In this document: positions 7,479 through 9,640 of the stretch, piece by piece
How the letters are laid out: each line of letters opens with the position of its first letter
Numbering within the stretch: the first letter of the stretch is position 1
From: SIG440 sp045579055
GTDB lineage: Bacteria; Bacillota; Clostridia; Monoglobales; Monoglobaceae
Reading direction: 5' to 3'
Assembly: GCA_045579055.1 (NCBI GenBank)
Contig: JAZNLK010000165.1
Span: 1-9,640 of the forward strand
DNA: 9,640 bases
Translations under genes and position numbers: made by a program
Notes under the pieces: generated by a model
The model's database searches: none
Seen by the model: the letters and a program-made list of their open reading frames with translations, nothing else
Told to the model about the DNA's origin: nothing

Positions 7479-8237
7479 TCAATCTTCCAATTCTTCAAAG
7501 TTGAAGTTATCGTCATCCGTAATCTTGGTCACGGAATACTCACCTTTGGTCTCGGTATCTTCAACAACAATCTTATTCATCTTTATCATTTCAAGCACCG
7601 CAAGGAACGATGCCACAGCCTCAGGTCGGCTTTTCACATTCTTGAATATATCCTTGAACAGAACCTTTCCTTTTTCAATCAGTCTGTTCCAGATTTTTCT
7701 GACCTTTTCCCTGATTGAAACCTTTTCGTGTCCCACGATTCCCGAAAATGACCGTTTTGGCGGTGGAAGCTTCCGCTCCATTTTCACAAAAGATATCTTG
7801 TATGACTCAAAAAGATTCTCAAGGGTCATCTTTGAATAATTCATTTCAGCAGGCGGTCGTTCAATGACATCCGGAAGCTTGAAGAAAAGTCCCACATCCG
7901 AATTCTCGTGTTCTCTGAAAAAACCAATGCTTTCTTTTATCTGCTGATATTCCAGAAGTCTTCTGACAAGCTCAGTTCTCGGGTCTTCCTCTTCTTCCTC
8001 ATTATCCTTGGGAAGAAGCATCTTCGACTTTATCTGAAGAAGAGTTGCCGCAAGCACCAAAAACTCACTGGAAACCTCCAAATCCATTTCCTCCATACTC
8101 TTCATAACCTCAAGATACTGGTCAAGAATGGTGGCAATGGGAATGTCATATATGCTGACCTTATTCTTTTTTATAAGCATCAGAAGGAGGTCAAGAGGTC
8201 CCTCAAATGCATCAAGCTTAAATGAAAGCTGTTCCAT
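7479..8237 (-). CDS. scpA: Segregation and condensation protein A (kleisin)
   Basis: A 252-residue kleisin subunit of the SMC-ScpAB condensin, bridging the SMC heads. The N-terminal signature FEGPLDLLLMLIKKNKVSIYDIPI (11-34) and the following helix EFLVLAATLLQIKSKMLLP (58-76) bind the SMC neck. An acidic linker (EEEEED, 80-85) follows, and the C-terminal winged helix contains SRPEAVASFLAVLEMIKMNKI, which contacts the SMC cap. Length is normal. The start ATG has AGGA about 11 nt upstream and lies 29 nt after the stop of the M50 protease. Grouping with scpB in one operon supports the call. Confidence 0.98.
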   Translation of the reverse strand: MEQLSFKLDAFEGPLDLLLMLIKKNKVSIYDIPIATILDQYLEVMKSMEEMDLEVSSEFLVLAATLLQIKSKMLLPKDNEEEEEDPRTELVRRLLEYQQIKESIGFFREHENSDVGLFFKLPDVIERPPAEMNYSKMTLENLFESYKISFVKMERKLPPPKRSFSGIVGHEKVSIREKVRKIWNRLIEKGKVLFKDIFKNVKSRPEAVASFLAVLEMIKMNKIVVEDTETKGEYSVTKITDDDNFNFEELED

Positions 8238-8266
8238 AACAAACTATTCCTGTTCTTTTACACTTA

Positions 8267-8959
8267 CTAAAACGCAATGGCCGAAATAATTGACCACAAA
8301 AACTCATAAACCCCGCCCACAAGAGAGACAAGAAGCCTTTCAAACGGAGGGAAATTTATCAGAACAAGCAGGATGATAAATCCAAACTGTTCATAACGCA
8401 TTATCTTGAAATAAATTCTTGCCGGCAAAACAGCATTGAGTATCTTTGAACCGTCAAGAGGCGGAACGGGAATGAGGTTAAAAATCGCAAGACTGATGTT
8501 CATCACCATCAACGTGTCAAAGAGCGTCAACACAATATTTACAGCCATCACTCCTTTTTCACTCAATTCTATATCTCCGAAAACAAGCAGAACCACCGCA
8601 AACATCAAGCATGAAACAAATGCCAACAAAATGTTGCTCAATGGACCCGCAAGTGACGAAACCACCATTCCGGACTTATACCTTTTCTGCCCGAAATTTC
8701 TTGGATTGATGGGAACAGGTCTTGCCCATCCGTAACCAAAAAGGAAAAGGCAAAGTGCACCAATTGGGTCAATGTGGCTCATCGGACTGAGAGTCAGCCT
8801 TCCCATATTTTTTGCTGTGTCATCCCCCAGCTTATGTGCCGCGTAACCGTGAGCAAATTCATGAAACGAAAGAGAGAGAAATACACAAAACAAAGTAATC
8901 AAAAGGTCAATTATCCCGTATACTCCGTTCCCGAACCATCGGTCAAATCTGTCAAACAT
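8267..8959 (-). CDS. Site-2 protease family (M50) membrane metalloprotease
   Basis: A 230-residue polytopic membrane protein of peptidase family M50, related to the short YwhC/Rip3-like group without a PDZ domain. The zinc site is HEFAH (H33, E34, H37) in the first membrane helix, and the second motif is NLIPVPPLDG (161-170, with D170 as the third ligand). RPVPINP (80-86) and the SLAGPLSN segment (102-109) are also family features. At least four hydrophobic segments are visible. Such proteins cleave membrane-embedded substrates, but the target here cannot be inferred. The gene often lies upstream of scpA in Bacillota, as here. The start ATG has a GAGG ribosome site 12 nt upstream, and the gene heads an operon behind the promoter at 9078-9106. 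Confidence 0.94.
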   Translation of the reverse strand: MFDRFDRWFGNGVYGIIDLLITLFCVFLSLSFHEFAHGYAAHKLGDDTAKNMGRLTLSPMSHIDPIGALCLFLFGYGWARPVPINPRNFGQKRYKSGMVVSSLAGPLSNILLAFVSCLMFAVVLLVFGDIELSEKGVMAVNIVLTLFDTLMVMNISLAIFNLIPVPPLDGSKILNAVLPARIYFKIMRYEQFGFIILLVLINFPPFERLLVSLVGGVYEFLWSIISAIAF

Positions 8960-9009
8960 AATTTAATTCTGCCTCTTTTCCTATGGTTTATTCATTCGTT
9001 TTTTAAAAC

Positions 9010-9066
9010 AAAACCTTAATATTTTATAAAAAACATACTTTAATGAGGTTAAAAAACAAAGGTTTT
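9010..9066 (-). promoter_or_regulatory. AT-rich leader with distant inverted repeat, upstream of the M50-scpAB operon
   Basis: The transcript from the promoter at 9078-9106 would carry a leader of roughly 110 nt. It includes AAAACCTT (9010-9017) matched by AAGGTTTT (9059-9066), an 8-bp inverted repeat with a 41-nt AT-rich interval. I do not recognise a riboswitch or T-box. The pairing may be chance in such AT-rich DNA. Confidence 0.2.
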
Positions 9067-9077
9067 CAATCCATAAT

Positions 9078-9106
9078 ATTCTAACACAGAATTTAACATT
9101 TGTCAA
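9078..9106 (-). promoter_or_regulatory. Promoter of the M50-scpA-scpB-DUF2953-ytfJ operon
   Basis: On the minus strand TTGACA (9101-9106) is followed after 17 nt by TAGAAT (9078-9083). This is a perfect -35 box and a 5 of 6 match to the -10 box. The start point would be near 9071, about 110 nt before the M50 start codon. It looks like a housekeeping promoter, which suits the housekeeping operon, and it diverges from the fucosidase promoter. Confidence 0.8.
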
Positions 9107-9174
9107 CTTGCATACAGATATTAACCATTGGTTCAAAAAAAGCTTATTTTACATATTTTTTACCAATTTGTGCA

Positions 9175-9203
9175 TTTACAAACAGAGAAAAATATGATAT
9201 AAA
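9175..9203 (+). promoter_or_regulatory. Promoter of the fucosidase gene
   Basis: On the plus strand TTTACA (9175-9180) is followed after 17 nt by TATAAA (9198-9203). The start point would be near 9210, about 40 nt before the ATG. An 11-bp palindrome AACCATTGGTT (9123-9133) lies about 40 bp upstream and could be a regulator site, but nothing identifies the regulator. No cre-like carbon-control site was found. Confidence 0.6.
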
Positions 9204-9236
9204 TTAAATATTAATATAAAAATGTCACTTATTGAC

Positions 9237-9243
9237 AAGGAGG
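9237..9243 (+). promoter_or_regulatory. Strong ribosome binding site of the fucosidase gene
   Basis: AAGGAGG, a perfect match to the 16S anti-Shine-Dalgarno core, lies 7 nt before the ATG at 9251. It fixes the start and suggests high translation. Confidence 0.9.
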
Positions 9244-9250
9244 AAAAATT

Positions 9251-9625
9251 ATGGCTATACCTGTACCAAAAAAATATATTGCTGATTTTGAAAAAATGGG
9301 CTTTGGTATGTTTGTTCACTGGGGTCTCTATTCTCAGGTAGGCAAGGGCGAGTGGCTCTATTACCACACAGACATAACTATGGATGAATACAAAAAGCTC
9401 TTTGACACATTCACAGCTGAAGACTTCAATGCTGAAGAAATGGTTCTTATGGCAAAAAGTGCAGGCTGCAAATACATAACCCTCACAACAAGACATCACG
9501 AAGGTTTTTCACTTTTTGATACTTGCGGACTTTCGGACTTTGACGCACCTCACAGTCCTGCAAAACGTGATCTCATCCGTGAATTTGTTGATGCCTGCAA
9601 CAAGCACGACATTGTGCCCTTCTAA
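9251..9625 (+). CDS. Alpha-L-fucosidase (GH29), N-terminal fragment with early stop
   Basis: The first 124 residues of a glycoside hydrolase family 29 alpha-L-fucosidase, which removes terminal fucose from glycans. Evidence is GMFVHWGLYS (19-28) and KYITLTTRHHEGFSLFD (74-90), the conserved start of the GH29 barrel including the His pair near the active site. The catalytic nucleophile (Asp) and acid/base lie far downstream in this family and are absent here. There is no signal peptide, so the enzyme would be cytosolic and act on imported oligosaccharides. The frame is intact up to IVPF, where family members normally continue with FYHTTLDW; here a TAA follows at 9623-9625 and the last 15 bases fit no frame of the family. 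A sequence or assembly-edge error is more likely than a true 124-residue gene. A real nonsense mutation cannot be excluded. Promoter and ribosome site are strong. Confidence 0.85.
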   Translation: MAIPVPKKYIADFEKMGFGMFVHWGLYSQVGKGEWLYYHTDITMDEYKKLFDTFTAEDFNAEEMVLMAKSAGCKYITLTTRHHEGFSLFDTCGLSDFDAPHSPAKRDLIREFVDACNKHDIVPF

Positions 9626-9640
9626 GTCGGATCGTAGCCA

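Noticed and set aside
9001..9250. Possible small RNA, riboswitch or attachment site in the divergent AT-rich region
   Set aside because: Only two promoters, a weak inverted repeat and a short palindrome can be supported; no conserved RNA motif, direct repeats or integrase gene are present.
9176..9499. Minus-strand open frame of 107 codons, opposite the fucosidase start
   Set aside because: Overlaps the promoter and N-terminus of a recognised gene and shows no recognisable domain.

Overview
The window looks like a chromosomal piece (about 40% G+C by eye) of an anaerobic low-GC Bacillota, most likely a member of the Clostridia, perhaps of the Oscillospiraceae/Ruminococcaceae type. The clues are strong AGGAGG-type ribosome sites, GTG starts, a GerW/YtfJ plus DUF2953 pair, a polA-coaE-transglycosylase-M18 peptidase series, and consensus TTGACA/TATAAT promoters. 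The taxonomic call is inference from gene content. No marker gene here fixes the genus.

Layout. (1) Positions 1-184 hold two tRNA genes on the minus strand: an initiator tRNA-Met(CAU) at the window edge and tRNA-Leu(UAA), served by a consensus promoter at 209-237. (2) Positions 350-5583, minus strand, hold a four-gene operon read right to left: polA (DNA polymerase I), coaE (last step of CoA synthesis), a membrane-anchored lytic transglycosylase and an M18 aminopeptidase, spaced by about 15-21 nt. A perfect 14-bp inverted repeat follows the last gene. (3) Positions 5584-5729 separate two operons and contain a strong minus-strand terminator (5682-5707) and the polA leader. (4) Positions 5730-8959, minus strand, hold a second operon read right to left: an M50 site-2-type membrane protease, scpA, scpB, a DUF2953 membrane protein and a GerW/YtfJ family protein. 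It is driven by a TTGACA-17-TAGAAT promoter at 9078-9106. (5) Positions 8960-9250 are a divergent AT-rich promoter region. (6) At 9251 on the plus strand a GH29 alpha-L-fucosidase gene begins, with its own promoter and a perfect ribosome site. It runs into an in-frame stop 18 bases before the window end.

How the genes work together. The two minus-strand operons are housekeeping: DNA repair and Okazaki-fragment processing, coenzyme A supply, wall remodelling, peptide turnover, chromosome condensation (ScpA and ScpB are the kleisin and winged-helix partners of SMC), and an envelope/sporulation-associated pair. The fucosidase is the only visible accessory gene and suggests use of fucosylated glycans.

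I found no phage, insertion sequence, CRISPR array, toxin-antitoxin or defence system and nothing that looks like a new system. The points most worth a second look are at the two window ends: two U-U mismatches in the T-stem and an odd discriminator base in the initiator tRNA, and the abrupt break in the fucosidase. Both could be assembly-edge effects.
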